A stretch of DNA of 64,000 nucleotides. Source: Bacillus sp. FJAT-28004 (GTDB lineage Bacteria; Bacillota; Bacilli; Paenibacillales; Paenibacillaceae). Position 1 is the stretch's first letter, and each line of letters begins with the position of its first letter. Of the stretch, positions 17,332 through 25,289 are shown piece by piece. The notes beneath the pieces were generated by a model. The model worked only from the letters and a program-made list of their open reading frames with translations. It ran no database searches and was not told the origin of the DNA. The DNA lies in the NCBI RefSeq assembly GCF_001280845.1, contig NZ_LGHP01000001.1:3498418-3562417 (forward strand), given 5' to 3'. The translations under genes were made by a program, and so were the position numbers.

Positions 17332-18912
17332 TTACCATCCGATTGCCGCGCCATCGCAGCGCGGATCCGATCCACCTTGCAGGAATCCTTGCTCATCGCG
17401 CATAATGGCATGGGCATGGCCCATAATACCGTCGAAATCCTTCACTTTTTTGACCGTGTGCCCTGCTTGCGCAAGCGTAGCTAGTACATCTGCAGAAACC
17501 CGTCCTTCTATCTTCAGCTCCTGGGTAGGCTCTCCCCACGTCCTCCCCCATACCCATCTAGGCTCATTTATCGCTTGCTGAGGATTCATGCCATAGTCAA
17601 TCATCCGTGTAAATATCGCCGTTTGCGTCTGTGGCTGACCTTCGCCGCCTTGCGTGCCATACAGCACGACAGGTTTGCCATCACGACATGCCATAGCTGG
17701 CATTAAGGTATGGAACGTCCTTTTCGCTGGCTTCAAGCTGTTCACATGACTTTGGTCAAGTGAGAAAAAGGAGCCGCGGTTTTGCAATAAAACACCTGTG
17801 TTGCCCGCCACAACGCCCGATCCGAACTCGAAATATAAGCTTTGAATAAAGGAGACGGAGTTCCCTTCTTCATCTACGACCGCTGCATAGGCGGTATCGC
17901 TGCCAAGCACTTCTGATTTCTCGCATGAAGCACGATTTAGCTCAATAGAAGCAGCAAGCTCTGCCGCATAATTTTTGTCCAAAAGCCGCTCAAGCGGCAC
18001 GTTTGTAAAGGCAGGATCTGATAAATACTTGTTCCGGTCACGGAAGCTTAGCTTTAGCGCCTCGATGCATAGCTGATAATAATCATGCGAGCCATGCTCG
18101 ATTTCGCCGAGCTTAAATTTCTCCAATATTTGAAGAGCCATAATAGCGGAAAAGCCTTGTGAATTGGGAGGCATTTGATGAAGCGTATAACCTCGATAAG
18201 AGCCCTCAATCGGGGTTACCCAATCACCATGATGATCAGCAAAATCATCCGCCGTCAGGAGTCCATCATGTCTGCCCAGAAAACTTGTTATTTCCTTCGC
18301 TGTCTCACCTTTATAAAACTCATCACGCCCAAATTCAGCTAAACGGCGCAGCGTCTTCGCAAGCGCAAGCTGCTTGAAGCGCTCGCCAACCTTGACCACC
18401 TGCCCGCCAGGCAAATAAATATCTGCTGTTTCAAGCGTTCTCGCAAGCACTGCTTCATTATGAACCGTATTTTGATATTGATCGTTCGACATCGGAAAAC
18501 CGTTTTCGGCATAGTTAATGGCCGGAGCCAGCACCTGTGCCCAGCCCAGCCGACCGTACTGACGGTGAACCGCGTCCCAGCCATCCACCATGCCGGGTAC
18601 GGTTACGATGCTGCCCATACCCCGATTTGGGATGGCCGCCAAGCCAGCGTAAGCACCCATGTTAGCCTTATAGCCTGATCGACCGCTAGCATTATAGCCC
18701 CGGACCTTGCCTTCACTATGATGATAGCCGAGCCAGAAGGAATCTCCTCCGAGACTTGTCATATGCGGATAAACGACTGCGAGACATGCGCTCACAGCGA
18801 CAGCTGCATCATAGGCATTTCCGCCTTGCGCAAGCATACGAGCGCCAGCCGCAGTAGCTAAATAATGAGGGCTGACAACCATTGTTTTTGTTCCAATCAC
18901 GGATTGATTCAC
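17332..18912 (-). CDS. ywrD: Gamma-glutamyltransferase family protein, YwrD-like
   Basis: N-terminal nucleophile hydrolase of about 526 residues. The self-processing Thr is near residue 340 in GSDTAYAAVVDEEGNSVSF, followed by FEFGSGVVAGNTGVLLQNRG; the N-terminal half has LATAAGARMLAQGGNAYDAAVA and the late GTQGGEGQPQTQ. There is no signal peptide, unlike secreted glutathione hydrolases, which places it with YwrD and HpxW (oxamate amidohydrolase)-type members that act on small amides inside the cell. GTG 18912 is favoured by GGGGG 8 nt upstream; GTG 18921 is the alternative. Divergent from an Lrp-type regulator and a CHR transporter pair, as in the B. subtilis ywr cluster. Confidence 0.85.
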   Translation of the reverse strand: MNQSVIGTKTMVVSPHYLATAAGARMLAQGGNAYDAAVAVSACLAVVYPHMTSLGGDSFWLGYHHSEGKVRGYNASGRSGYKANMGAYAGLAAIPNRGMGSIVTVPGMVDGWDAVHRQYGRLGWAQVLAPAINYAENGFPMSNDQYQNTVHNEAVLARTLETADIYLPGGQVVKVGERFKQLALAKTLRRLAEFGRDEFYKGETAKEITSFLGRHDGLLTADDFADHHGDWVTPIEGSYRGYTLHQMPPNSQGFSAIMALQILEKFKLGEIEHGSHDYYQLCIEALKLSFRDRNKYLSDPAFTNVPLERLLDKNYAAELAASIELNRASCEKSEVLGSDTAYAAVVDEEGNSVSFIQSLYFEFGSGVVAGNTGVLLQNRGSFFSLDQSHVNSLKPAKRTFHTLMPAMACRDGKPVVLYGTQGGEGQPQTQTAIFTRMIDYGMNPQQAINEPRWVWGRTWGEPTQELKIEGRVSADVLATLAQAGHTVKKVKDFDGIMGHAHAIMRDEQGFLQGGSDPRCDGAAIGW

Positions 18913-18970
18913 GTCTACCACCCCCAGAAATGTTTATAACTCTAACAAAACTCTTAAATCATTTATTTAT

Positions 18971-19097
18971 ATGTTAGATAATATAACATTGTGTATTCTT
19001 TTAAAATACCATCTCAGTGAATGATAGGCAATAAAAATGTAACTTCTTTTTATTCATTTTTGTTGAAAACGAATAGTAATGTGTATATATTTATACA
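18971..19097. promoter_or_regulatory. Palindromes in the ywrD-ywrC divergent promoter region
   Basis: Two AT-rich palindromes stand out in the 256-nt gap: ATGTTA-n7-TAACAT at 18971-18989 near ywrD, and TGTATA-tatt-TATACA at 19082-19097 near ywrC. Lrp/AsnC regulators bind imperfect AT-rich palindromes, so these are candidate operators for the regulator encoded next door. The assignment is inference from position and symmetry only. Confidence 0.35.
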
Positions 19098-19168
19098 TAT
19101 GGTAATCAAAACGTGATATTACAAGACACCTTGCAATATAATGAAATACAATTGGAGCTGATGAACAA

Positions 19169-19651
19169 GTGCAAGAAAAACCTTTTGATGAACCAAAAGC
19201 GATAGAAATTGATGAAGTTGATCGCAAAATCATTGCAGAGCTCAATATTAATGGAAGAATATCTTACACAGACTTAGCGAAGGAAATTGGATTATCGCGC
19301 GTAGCTGTCCAATCTCGGATCAATGCGTTGATGGATGGCGGCGTAATCGAACGGTTTACGGCCGTCATTAACCCTGAGCGTATCGGCATAAGCGTATCGG
19401 CTTTCTTCAATGTGGAAGTTGAACCTAAACATCTGCACGCCGTCGCTGATCAGCTCTCGACAGAGCCGTTCGTTACAAGCCTCTACCATATGACCGGCCC
19501 GAGTAAATTGCATATGCACGGTCTATTTCGCAACAATCAGGAAATGGAGCATTTTCTTAAGGATAAGCTTTACACACTGCCCGGCATTATGAGCGTCGAT
19601 TGTCAGGTGTTAATTAATCGTTACAAGAGTCGAATGGGAATGAGGCTGTAA
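19169..19651 (+). CDS. ywrC: Lrp/AsnC family transcriptional regulator, YwrC-like
   Basis: The 160-residue protein has an N-terminal helix-turn-helix ([38 protein letters not shown]) and a C-terminal RAM/AsnC ligand-binding domain ([14 protein letters not shown] onward). The start is GTG 19169 with GGAG 12 nt upstream. Its stop directly abuts the start of the CHR transporter genes, so regulator and transporter form one operon. In B. subtilis the equivalent Lrp-type gene precedes chromate transporter genes ywrB and ywrA and has been described as their regulator. It probably controls its own operon and the divergent amide-hydrolase genes. Confidence 0.85.
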   Translation: MQEKPFDEPKAIEIDEVDRKIIAELNINGRISYTDLAKEIGLSRVAVQSRINALMDGGVIERFTAVINPERIGISVSAFFNVEVEPKHLHAVADQLSTEPFVTSLYHMTGPSKLHMHGLFRNNQEMEHFLKDKLYTLPGIMSVDCQVLINRYKSRMGMRL

Positions 19652-20290
19652 ATGATGGCTAGCAAAATAATGAATAACCGCTACATGCAGCTATCGTGGG
19701 CGATGATGAAGACAGGCATTATCGGCTACGGCGGCGGCCCGTCCGTCATTCCGCTGATTCGTTATGAGGCAGTTACGAACTATAAATGGATAGAAGATGA
19801 GGAATTTGGTGAAATTCTTGCGCTGGCGAATGCTCTGCCTGGTCCTATTGCAACAAAGATAGCAGCTTATCTAGGTTATCGCGAAAAGGGTACTTTGGGT
19901 GCCATCGTGTCTGTTCTCGCCCATATCATTCCTTCCGGTATTGCGATGATTCTTCTATTAACGACTGTACAGTTCCTTAGCAGCGCCGCATTCATACAAG
20001 GGATGATCGGCGCTGTAACGCCTGTCATCGCCGTAATGCTTGGCATGATGGCTTATGAATTCGGAGAACGGGCCGTCAAAGGACTTGGCAAATACGTCGG
20101 CTTCGGTTTTTTTGCTTTAGCATTCGGACTGCTGCAAGGCATTCATATTCACCCTGCTATCGTCATTCTTTTATTTCTTGGTTACGGCGCTTTTCATCTA
20201 AGAACAGTTGCAGCCCTTCAACGAAAAAAACAGCAGAAGCAGCTCCGCAATGGGCAGCAAAAGGAGGGCGTAACTCGTGGAATGGATTAA
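19652..20290 (+). CDS. ywrB: CHR-family (chromate) transporter, N-terminal half type
   Basis: The 212-residue membrane protein contains one CHR domain: MKTGIIGYGGGPSVIPLIRYEAV near residue 14, then ALANALPGPIATKIAAYLGYREKG, followed by helices such as GAIVSVLAHIIPSGIAMILLL. Short CHR proteins work as heterodimers of two gene products with opposite membrane topology. The ATG follows directly on the ywrC stop (taaATG). The basic C-terminal tail (RKKQQKQLRNGQQKEG) overlaps the next gene by 14 nt. Family members export chromate in some bacteria, but many have no proven substrate. Confidence 0.88.
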   Translation: MMASKIMNNRYMQLSWAMMKTGIIGYGGGPSVIPLIRYEAVTNYKWIEDEEFGEILALANALPGPIATKIAAYLGYREKGTLGAIVSVLAHIIPSGIAMILLLTTVQFLSSAAFIQGMIGAVTPVIAVMLGMMAYEFGERAVKGLGKYVGFGFFALAFGLLQGIHIHPAIVILLFLGYGAFHLRTVAALQRKKQQKQLRNGQQKEGVTRGMD

Positions 20291-20822
20291 TTTAATAATC
20301 GGATTCTTTATTGCCAACGTTCTTGGCTACGGCGGCGGGCCCGCCTCCATTCCGCTTATGTACAGGGAGATCGTGACGAACCATGGGTGGACGACGCCGG
20401 TAGAGTTCTCTAACATCCTTGCACTCGGCAACGCACTCCCAGGTCCGATTGCAACTAAAATTGCTGCCTTTGTCGGCTATGATGTCGGCGGCTGGATCGG
20501 CTTGGTTGTTGCTTTGGCTGCAACGATTGTGCCATCCGCTATCGCGCTTATTCTACTGCTTAAGGTGCTGCAAAAGCATCGCCAATCGCCTGTAGTCAAA
20601 GGAATGACGCTGCTTGTACAGCCCGTGATCGCCATTATGATGCTGCTTCTTACCTGGCAAATGGCTGAAAGCTCTATCGAATCCATTGGTATTATTCAAT
20701 CACTCATTATTGCAGCGGTCGCTTTCTGGGCGATGCAGTTCCGCAATATCCATCCTGCCATCGTCATTGTTATCGCATTCGCATATGGCGGACTCGTTAT
20801 TCCTCATTTAAATGTATTGTAA
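20277..20822 (+). CDS. ywrA: CHR-family (chromate) transporter, C-terminal half type
   Basis: Second CHR-domain subunit, 181 residues, with the same repeat motif FFIANVLGYGGGPASIPLMYREIV and ALGNALPGPIATKIAAFVGYDVGG as its partner, consistent with an ancient domain duplication split over two genes. Five or six helices are expected. GTG 20277 has GGAGG 9 nt upstream and the frame overlaps the first subunit, so translation is coupled. A terminator hairpin lies just after the stop. With neighbouring amidase and gamma-glutamyltransferase genes, the natural substrate may be an organic anion and not chromate; this is inference. Confidence 0.88.
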   Translation: MEWINLIIGFFIANVLGYGGGPASIPLMYREIVTNHGWTTPVEFSNILALGNALPGPIATKIAAFVGYDVGGWIGLVVALAATIVPSAIALILLLKVLQKHRQSPVVKGMTLLVQPVIAIMMLLLTWQMAESSIESIGIIQSLIIAAVAFWAMQFRNIHPAIVIVIAFAYGGLVIPHLNVL

Positions 20823-20836
20823 AATGACTAAGAGGA

Positions 20837-20869
20837 TGAACCCGAGTAGCAAATGTCTACTCAGGTTCA
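20837..20869. terminator. Terminator hairpin between ywrA and the vanW-like gene
   Basis: TGAACCCGAGTAG (20837-20849) pairs with CTACTCAGGTTCA (20857-20869) with one mismatch and a 7-nt loop. It lies between two convergent genes and probably serves both; neither side has a long T-run. Confidence 0.65.
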
Positions 20870-20872
20870 CCC

Positions 20873-21718
20873 TTAGCCTAATTGATCCTCATCATGAACA
20901 GAATAGGTAGCTTCACCCAATAAGGGTTCATACATCATAATCGCATGGTTCTCCGTAATAAATTCATCATCTACCAGAATTTCCTCTGTGTTATACACTT
21001 TTCTATGTATTTTATTATGTCTGACATAACCGCCCCAAAACTCGTGGGTGATCCAGTGTTCTTTTTCATACACTTCATATGTTCTTATCCCAGGAACCTC
21101 CGCTCTCCATTCCCCAACCAAATGTGTATCAGTCAAATTCAAACACAGTTGATACGCATGATTCGTTTCATTCTTAATCTGCAAATCCAAATAATTATAG
21201 GCACAAGTTGCCCCGCTGCCAAAGGGTTGATTTCTATTGGAATCGGGAAAAACATCGTAACTGTGGCGGTACCTCTCCGTAATCGTTAAAGGAGAATGCA
21301 AGGTCATCCAATAAATTAAATTTGATAATTGGCACAACCCACCGCCTACCCCCGTCGTAACCTTTCCATAGTGCAGGATCATGCCATCCACATAACCATC
21401 TCTTCTGGCAGGGTTGCCGATCAATCGCCAATACGAGAAAGTTTCGCCCGGATGGATCACCAAGCCGCTTAACTTTTTTGAGGCAATGCTAAGGTTCGTA
21501 ATTTTATTATGCTGCAGCCACATATCCACATCCCGCAGCTTACGCAGCAACGGTGTGCGGTGTTCAAAAATTCGATAAGGCAGCAGTTCATTATTCGTGC
21601 GCCATTTCGCGAAATTTTTCTCCCCAAAGTACCAATCGAGATAACGTTTAAATCGGTAATACTTTTTCCCAAAATATATCCTTAACTGACTTCTCTTTAT
21701 AGGTCGCAATGAGGTCAT
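20873..21718 (-). CDS. VanW family protein
   Basis: The 281-residue protein contains the VanW core: LSGLVIHPGETFSYWRLIGNP, then VTTGVGGGLCQLSNLIYWMTLHSPLTITERYRHSYD, with the characteristic GGGLCQ motif. VanW is an accessory gene of some vancomycin-resistance clusters, but chromosomal homologues are common and their role in the cell envelope is unknown. No vanRS, vanHAX or racemase gene is nearby, so resistance is not suggested. The protein has no signal peptide; the N-terminus is strongly basic. GGAGG lies upstream of ATG 21718. Confidence 0.87.
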   Translation of the reverse strand: MTSLRPIKRSQLRIYFGKKYYRFKRYLDWYFGEKNFAKWRTNNELLPYRIFEHRTPLLRKLRDVDMWLQHNKITNLSIASKKLSGLVIHPGETFSYWRLIGNPARRDGYVDGMILHYGKVTTGVGGGLCQLSNLIYWMTLHSPLTITERYRHSYDVFPDSNRNQPFGSGATCAYNYLDLQIKNETNHAYQLCLNLTDTHLVGEWRAEVPGIRTYEVYEKEHWITHEFWGGYVRHNKIHRKVYNTEEILVDDEFITENHAIMMYEPLLGEATYSVHDEDQLG

Positions 21719-21764
21719 CTCTACGAACCTCCCTCCTACTAGAAATGTTTACACCTCAATAGAG

Positions 21765-21947
21765 TTAATCTTTTTTAGCTTTCTTTTTCAGTTCAGTCCA
21801 CTGAGTATAAACAAGCAAAAGGCAACCAAAAAAAAGCAGCAGACGAAAATACGATATAGCATGGGTGTCTATCCATTGTTTGATTAAATCGTATCCGTAG
21901 AATAAACTTAAAGCTACTCCAATACCCATCCATATTTTATGGCTCAT
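21765..21947 (-). CDS. Hypothetical two-helix membrane protein (60 residues)
   Basis: Two membrane segments are visible, IWMGIGVALSLFYGYDLIK and SYFRLLLFFGCLLLVYTQW, followed by a lysine-rich tail ELKKKAKKD. AAAGGAG precedes the ATG by 7 nt, which supports a real gene despite its size. It lies 46 nt upstream of vanW on the same strand and may be co-transcribed. Family not recognised. Confidence 0.65.
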   Translation of the reverse strand: MSHKIWMGIGVALSLFYGYDLIKQWIDTHAISYFRLLLFFGCLLLVYTQWTELKKKAKKD

Positions 21948-22326
21948 GATTGGTCTCCTTTGATTCTGTAGTAAAGTTTACTCTTTAATACTGCATATGC
22001 AAAGCTGCAAAACCAATCTCGCCTCGAAAACATGTTATCCCCTTCATCAATCATCGGACTCCCTTTATTAACTATTCCTGTTTATTCGTTTCACGCAAAA
22101 CCTCTTTCGGAAAATACTAATCCATCTTTCGTTGTTTGCGCTCTTTTAAATCAAATATACTTTAAATGAAATAGGAAATAAGTCCCTTGGTGCAAAAGTA
22201 TTGCCATCTTTATAATCAAGTGAAGAGTGACCATTCCTATTCGACTGTTTTCAATCTCTCCTCTACACTTACGGATATATATCCCTTATCACTAACAACT
22301 ACGGCAAATGACGAGGAGTGACCGGA
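21948..22326. other. Intergenic region without recognised features
   Basis: AT-rich 379-nt gap between divergent genes. It must contain the promoters of the 60-residue membrane protein (minus) and of the 174-residue membrane protein (plus). I see no short gene with a ribosome binding site, no strong hairpin and no member of the repeat families found elsewhere. Confidence 0.5.
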
Positions 22327-22851
22327 TTGCACATAGCTTTTATATTTACATTATTATTGAACTTACTCAGCTGCTTGATCCTCATTTGGTCCTTTTACAA
22401 TGAACATAAACAATTTCGGATATTTAAAAAATCAAAAAACAATGTTCAAGTATATAACCCGTCTTTCCTTATTTCCGACAAAAAATTAACTCTAACGGTG
22501 TTCGCTTATGTAGTCATAGTTACGACTTTGTGGATACTGCTTATCTTTGGAATAAGCGATATCGTGTATAAGCACTGGTTTGCATATGTTTTTCCAATTA
22601 TGCTCATAACCATATTCTCTGGCGGTAAAATTAACTATTCCATTGGTAGTGATGGCGTTTACCATGCAAACTCAGTCATTCCTTGGGAGGAGATTGTTTG
22701 TTATCAATTGAAGGAAACAGATCCTTTTCATACGAAATTCACACTCGACATACATACAAAACATCAAGTTTTACGTGGAATAGTTCCTGCTGATTCGAAA
22801 ACAAAATTACTTGCGTTACTCCGAAATGTACCGAGTGGACAGGTCATTTAG
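22327..22851 (+). CDS. Hypothetical membrane protein with C-terminal YcxB-like domain
   Basis: About 174 residues. The first helix (FIFTLLLNLLSCLILIWSFY) is followed by a basic loop, two further helices (LTVFAYVVIVTTLWILLIFGI and WFAYVFPIMLITIFSG), then a cytoplasmic part with GVYHANSVIPWEEIVCYQLKE, reminiscent of the PH-like region of YcxB/DUF5673-type proteins. TTG 22327 is favoured because GAGGAG ends 8 nt before it; GTG 22318 overlaps that site. Function unknown; the nearest downstream gene is convergent. Confidence 0.6.
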   Translation: MHIAFIFTLLLNLLSCLILIWSFYNEHKQFRIFKKSKNNVQVYNPSFLISDKKLTLTVFAYVVIVTTLWILLIFGISDIVYKHWFAYVFPIMLITIFSGGKINYSIGSDGVYHANSVIPWEEIVCYQLKETDPFHTKFTLDIHTKHQVLRGIVPADSKTKLLALLRNVPSGQVI

Positions 22852-22906
22852 ATGAAACGACAGCTGGACAGCACACGCTAAACATAATCTCACCCACTAC
22901 AAAAAC

Positions 22907-22948
22907 AAAAACAGCAGCCCCCTGGGAACACCAATGGTCTACTGTTTT
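22907..22948. terminator. Terminator hairpin between convergent genes
   Basis: AAAACAGCAG pairs with CTACTGTTTT (22939-22948) with one mismatch around a ~20-nt loop. A T-run follows on the plus strand (gtttttttac) and A-rich sequence precedes it, so it can act on both strands. Confidence 0.65.
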
Positions 22949-22965
22949 TTTACTTTTATACTCAC

Positions 22966-23790
22966 CTAAACCCGCGCACGAATTCCATCTATATAAGCCT
23001 TCGACGTGGCCATTTGGTGCTCTTTTGCTTCTTCCATGATGATGTGTACATGTGGCTTATATTGATTCAAAAGCTTCATATACAGCTCATAATTCATCTG
23101 TCCGAGGCCGGCAGTTACGGTAGCCAACTCGCCAATCTCAAGCAAAATGCGATCCTTAGCATGTGCCGCGATAATACGGTCGCCGAGCAGCTCGAACGCT
23201 TGCTCGATGACCTCATCCTGCCTCGCAAAATTAGCAGACGTCAGCAGATTTCCGGGATCAATAACGACACCAATATTGGAGGAAGGAACCTCCTCCAGCA
23301 TCCGGGCCAGCTCAGGAGCCGTTCCTATCAAATGGTCGTTAGCCGCCTCTAACCCGACAAAGACGCCCCATTTCTCGGCTTCCTCAGCTAACTCCTCTAA
23401 TGTCGCCTTCATCACAGACCAATCTCGATCAGTGTAGTCTCCGCCTTCATTCCGTCCCGTTTCCGCAGCGACCATCGGCGCTCCAAAAAACTTCGCATAG
23501 CGCAGCAGCTCCTTAAAGCGATTCACATTTGCAAGGCGGAGCTGCTCGTCTCGTTCAAATAAATGAACATAGCAGCCAAGCACCGAAATCGAAACCCCAT
23601 GCTTATCGAACTGCTCGCCGATTGCATTGGCAAGGCCTGGGCTCAAGTTCCCAGGCTTGCTGAAATCGACATCGCTAATCGCCTTCCACAATGCTAGCTG
23701 CACATGGCTGAAGCCGCTCTCCGCAACTTTAGGAGCAAGCTCCTTGTACGGCAAGCTTCCGAATAAATGAGCGAGTACACCGACTGACAT
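22966..23790 (-). CDS. Sugar phosphate isomerase/epimerase (xylose isomerase-like TIM barrel)
   Basis: The 274-residue protein has the AP-endonuclease-2 fold used by inosose dehydratases, tagatose epimerases and related enzymes: GFSHVQLALWKAIS at the N-terminus, GAPMVAAETGR with a metal-binding Glu, VFVGLEAANDHLIGT, NIGVVIDPGNLL with the Asp ligand and IIAAHAKDRILLE with the His ligand. The substrate cannot be assigned. GGAG precedes the ATG at 23790. It is 19 nt downstream of the yidC gene on the same strand, a spacing that suggests read-through although no shared function is evident. Confidence 0.85.
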   Translation of the reverse strand: MSVGVLAHLFGSLPYKELAPKVAESGFSHVQLALWKAISDVDFSKPGNLSPGLANAIGEQFDKHGVSISVLGCYVHLFERDEQLRLANVNRFKELLRYAKFFGAPMVAAETGRNEGGDYTDRDWSVMKATLEELAEEAEKWGVFVGLEAANDHLIGTAPELARMLEEVPSSNIGVVIDPGNLLTSANFARQDEVIEQAFELLGDRIIAAHAKDRILLEIGELATVTAGLGQMNYELYMKLLNQYKPHVHIIMEEAKEHQMATSKAYIDGIRARV

Positions 23791-23809
23791 CTGATCGTCT
23801 CCTTCATAT

Positions 23810-24634
23810 TTAGGCGCTGCCCTCGAGTGCTACATCCACCTTCGGCGCATACACTTTTTTGGCTAAATAGGACTGCGCAATCATGAATAAACCACCTGTT
23901 ACCCAGTAAAGTGAGATAGCCGCCGGTGCCGATAGCGCGAATACGCCCATAAGGATCGGAGATAGATAACCCATGAAAGCCATCTGCTTCTGCTGTGCAG
24001 CATTCGCATTGGGTTGCGTCGTCTGCGACACCTTGAACTGTACAAAATAAACGATCGCTGCGATGATCGGCAGCACGATATCCGGCGAACCTAGCTTAAA
24101 CCAGAGAAAGGAATGATCCGCCAGCTCAGGCGTCAGCTTAATAGCAGAATATAGCCCCATCAAAATCGGCATTTGAATGAGCATCGGCAAGCAGCCGATA
24201 GCAAGCGGATTGACCTTATGCTTCTGGTAAAGCTGCATCGTTTCCTGCTGCAGCTTCTGCTTGGATGCTGCATCTGACTTGTTTTTGTATTTATCTTGGA
24301 GCTCTTTGAGCTCCGGCTGAAGTACCGCCATCTTTGTCTTCATCTGACTCTGAGAGCGATATTGGCGCATCATGAGCGGCAGTAGAACAAGTCTGATCAA
24401 AAGCGTAATACCAATAATCGCAAAGCCATAATTTCCACTAAACATATCAGCAAGATACTGAAGAACCGCTGATAATGGATAAATGACATAGTGGTTAAAT
24501 ATGCCCGGCGTATTCCCATCGATCGTACCGCTTGCTGTACTACAACCGCTTACTAGAAGAAGTCCTGCCAGCATCATGCCGGCCATTAATACACGTCCAT
24601 ATTTTAAAGAAGGGAATACATTGTTCGTTTCCAT
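23810..24634 (-). CDS. yidC: Membrane protein insertase YidC/OxaA, lipoprotein type
   Basis: Inserts proteins into the cytoplasmic membrane. The 274-residue product starts with a lipoprotein signal ending LLLVSGC (Cys31), followed by YPLSAVLQYLADMF, a helix with the conserved groove arginine (GITLLIRLVLLPLMMRQYRSQ), the cytoplasmic charged hairpin (KELQDKYKNKSDAASKQK) and LPMLIQMPILMGLYSAI, then SLYWVTGGLFMIAQSYL. ATG 24634 has GAGGAGG upstream; the longer frame to 24685 is unsupported. It is not in the usual rnpA-yidC-jag context near the origin, so it is probably a second copy like B. subtilis YqjG. A small membrane gene overlaps its start. Confidence 0.92.
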   Translation of the reverse strand: METNNVFPSLKYGRVLMAGMMLAGLLLVSGCSTASGTIDGNTPGIFNHYVIYPLSAVLQYLADMFSGNYGFAIIGITLLIRLVLLPLMMRQYRSQSQMKTKMAVLQPELKELQDKYKNKSDAASKQKLQQETMQLYQKHKVNPLAIGCLPMLIQMPILMGLYSAIKLTPELADHSFLWFKLGSPDIVLPIIAAIVYFVQFKVSQTTQPNANAAQQKQMAFMGYLSPILMGVFALSAPAAISLYWVTGGLFMIAQSYLAKKVYAPKVDVALEGSA

Positions 24635-24927
24635 AAAAATCCTCCTCGTTTGTTTGAAAATAGCTGGGCAAACGAGTTGGAACAATCTGCTATGTCGTCA
24701 TCAGGCGATTCTTTCCGCTTCACCTTTCGAACTAACCAGTGATGCAGCGGAATCGATCGAATCAATACCTGCGGCATCAAACTATACAATATACTTACAA
24801 CCTGGCTCCGTTCCCAGTACTCATAAGCACCAGAATGCAAATGCGAAGCGTAAGCATACGCTAAAGAACAAAGAAGACTGATTGAAATCAGATACGGTAT
24901 GACGTCATGCAGCTCAAGCTCGAACAA
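24604..24927 (-). CDS. Hypothetical small membrane protein overlapping yidC
   Basis: TTG 24927 is preceded by GGGAGGTGAG, an excellent ribosome binding site, and opens a frame of about 107 residues: MFELELHDVIPYLISISLLC with one membrane helix (VIPYLISISLLCSLAYAYA), a hydrophobic middle (VVSILYSLMPQVLIRSIPLHH) and a charged tail (KVKRKESPDDDIADC). The 3' end overlaps the yidC start by 31 nt in another frame, which suggests coupling. No family recognised. The tail that lies over the yidC binding site looks less constrained, so a premature stop or late frameshift relative to relatives is possible. Confidence 0.55.
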   Translation of the reverse strand: MFELELHDVIPYLISISLLCSLAYAYASHLHSGAYEYWERSQVVSILYSLMPQVLIRSIPLHHWLVRKVKRKESPDDDIADCSNSFAQLFSNKRGGFLWKRTMYSLL

Positions 24928-25079
24928 TGTACTCACCTCCCTTCATTTCAAAATAGATTTCATTCTATCTGGATATTATAACAGTAATTCTCATCAAATG
25001 ACGACTGTCAAAATTTCAAATATTCAAACGAAATTTGCAAGTGCCTCATCTTCAATAAATGCAGTCTTTTCGCATAAAT

Positions 25080-25123
25080 ATTTCAGCATAATTATAAGTG
25101 GGTACTAATAAATATGCTGAAAT
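25080..25123. repeat. Inverted repeat in the yidC / amino-acid transporter divergent region
   Basis: ATTTCAGCATA (25080-25090) and TATGCTGAAAT (25113-25123) are perfect 11-nt inverted copies around a 22-nt AT-rich spacer. It lies in the 362-nt gap 24928-25289, which holds promoters for both flanking units and no short gene that I can support. It could be an operator or an RNA hairpin followed by TTTTCAC on the plus strand. No known riboswitch was recognised. Confidence 0.5.
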
Positions 25124-25289
25124 TTTCACAAAAGCGACTTATTGGTTATTTACAAAGGATATGGAACACCATATAATTTCTAATGTTGCAGGCGCATACG
25201 GCTGAATCAGATCTATTTTTCGACATAAACTCATCTCGTGATAAAAGATAAGCCTGTTAAACCTATCAACTTAGAAGAAAGAGGACATC

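Noticed and set aside
20873..21718. Vancomycin-resistance cluster suggested by VanW
   Set aside because: No van ligase, dehydrogenase, dipeptidase or VanRS genes nearby; solitary VanW proteins are common in Bacillota.
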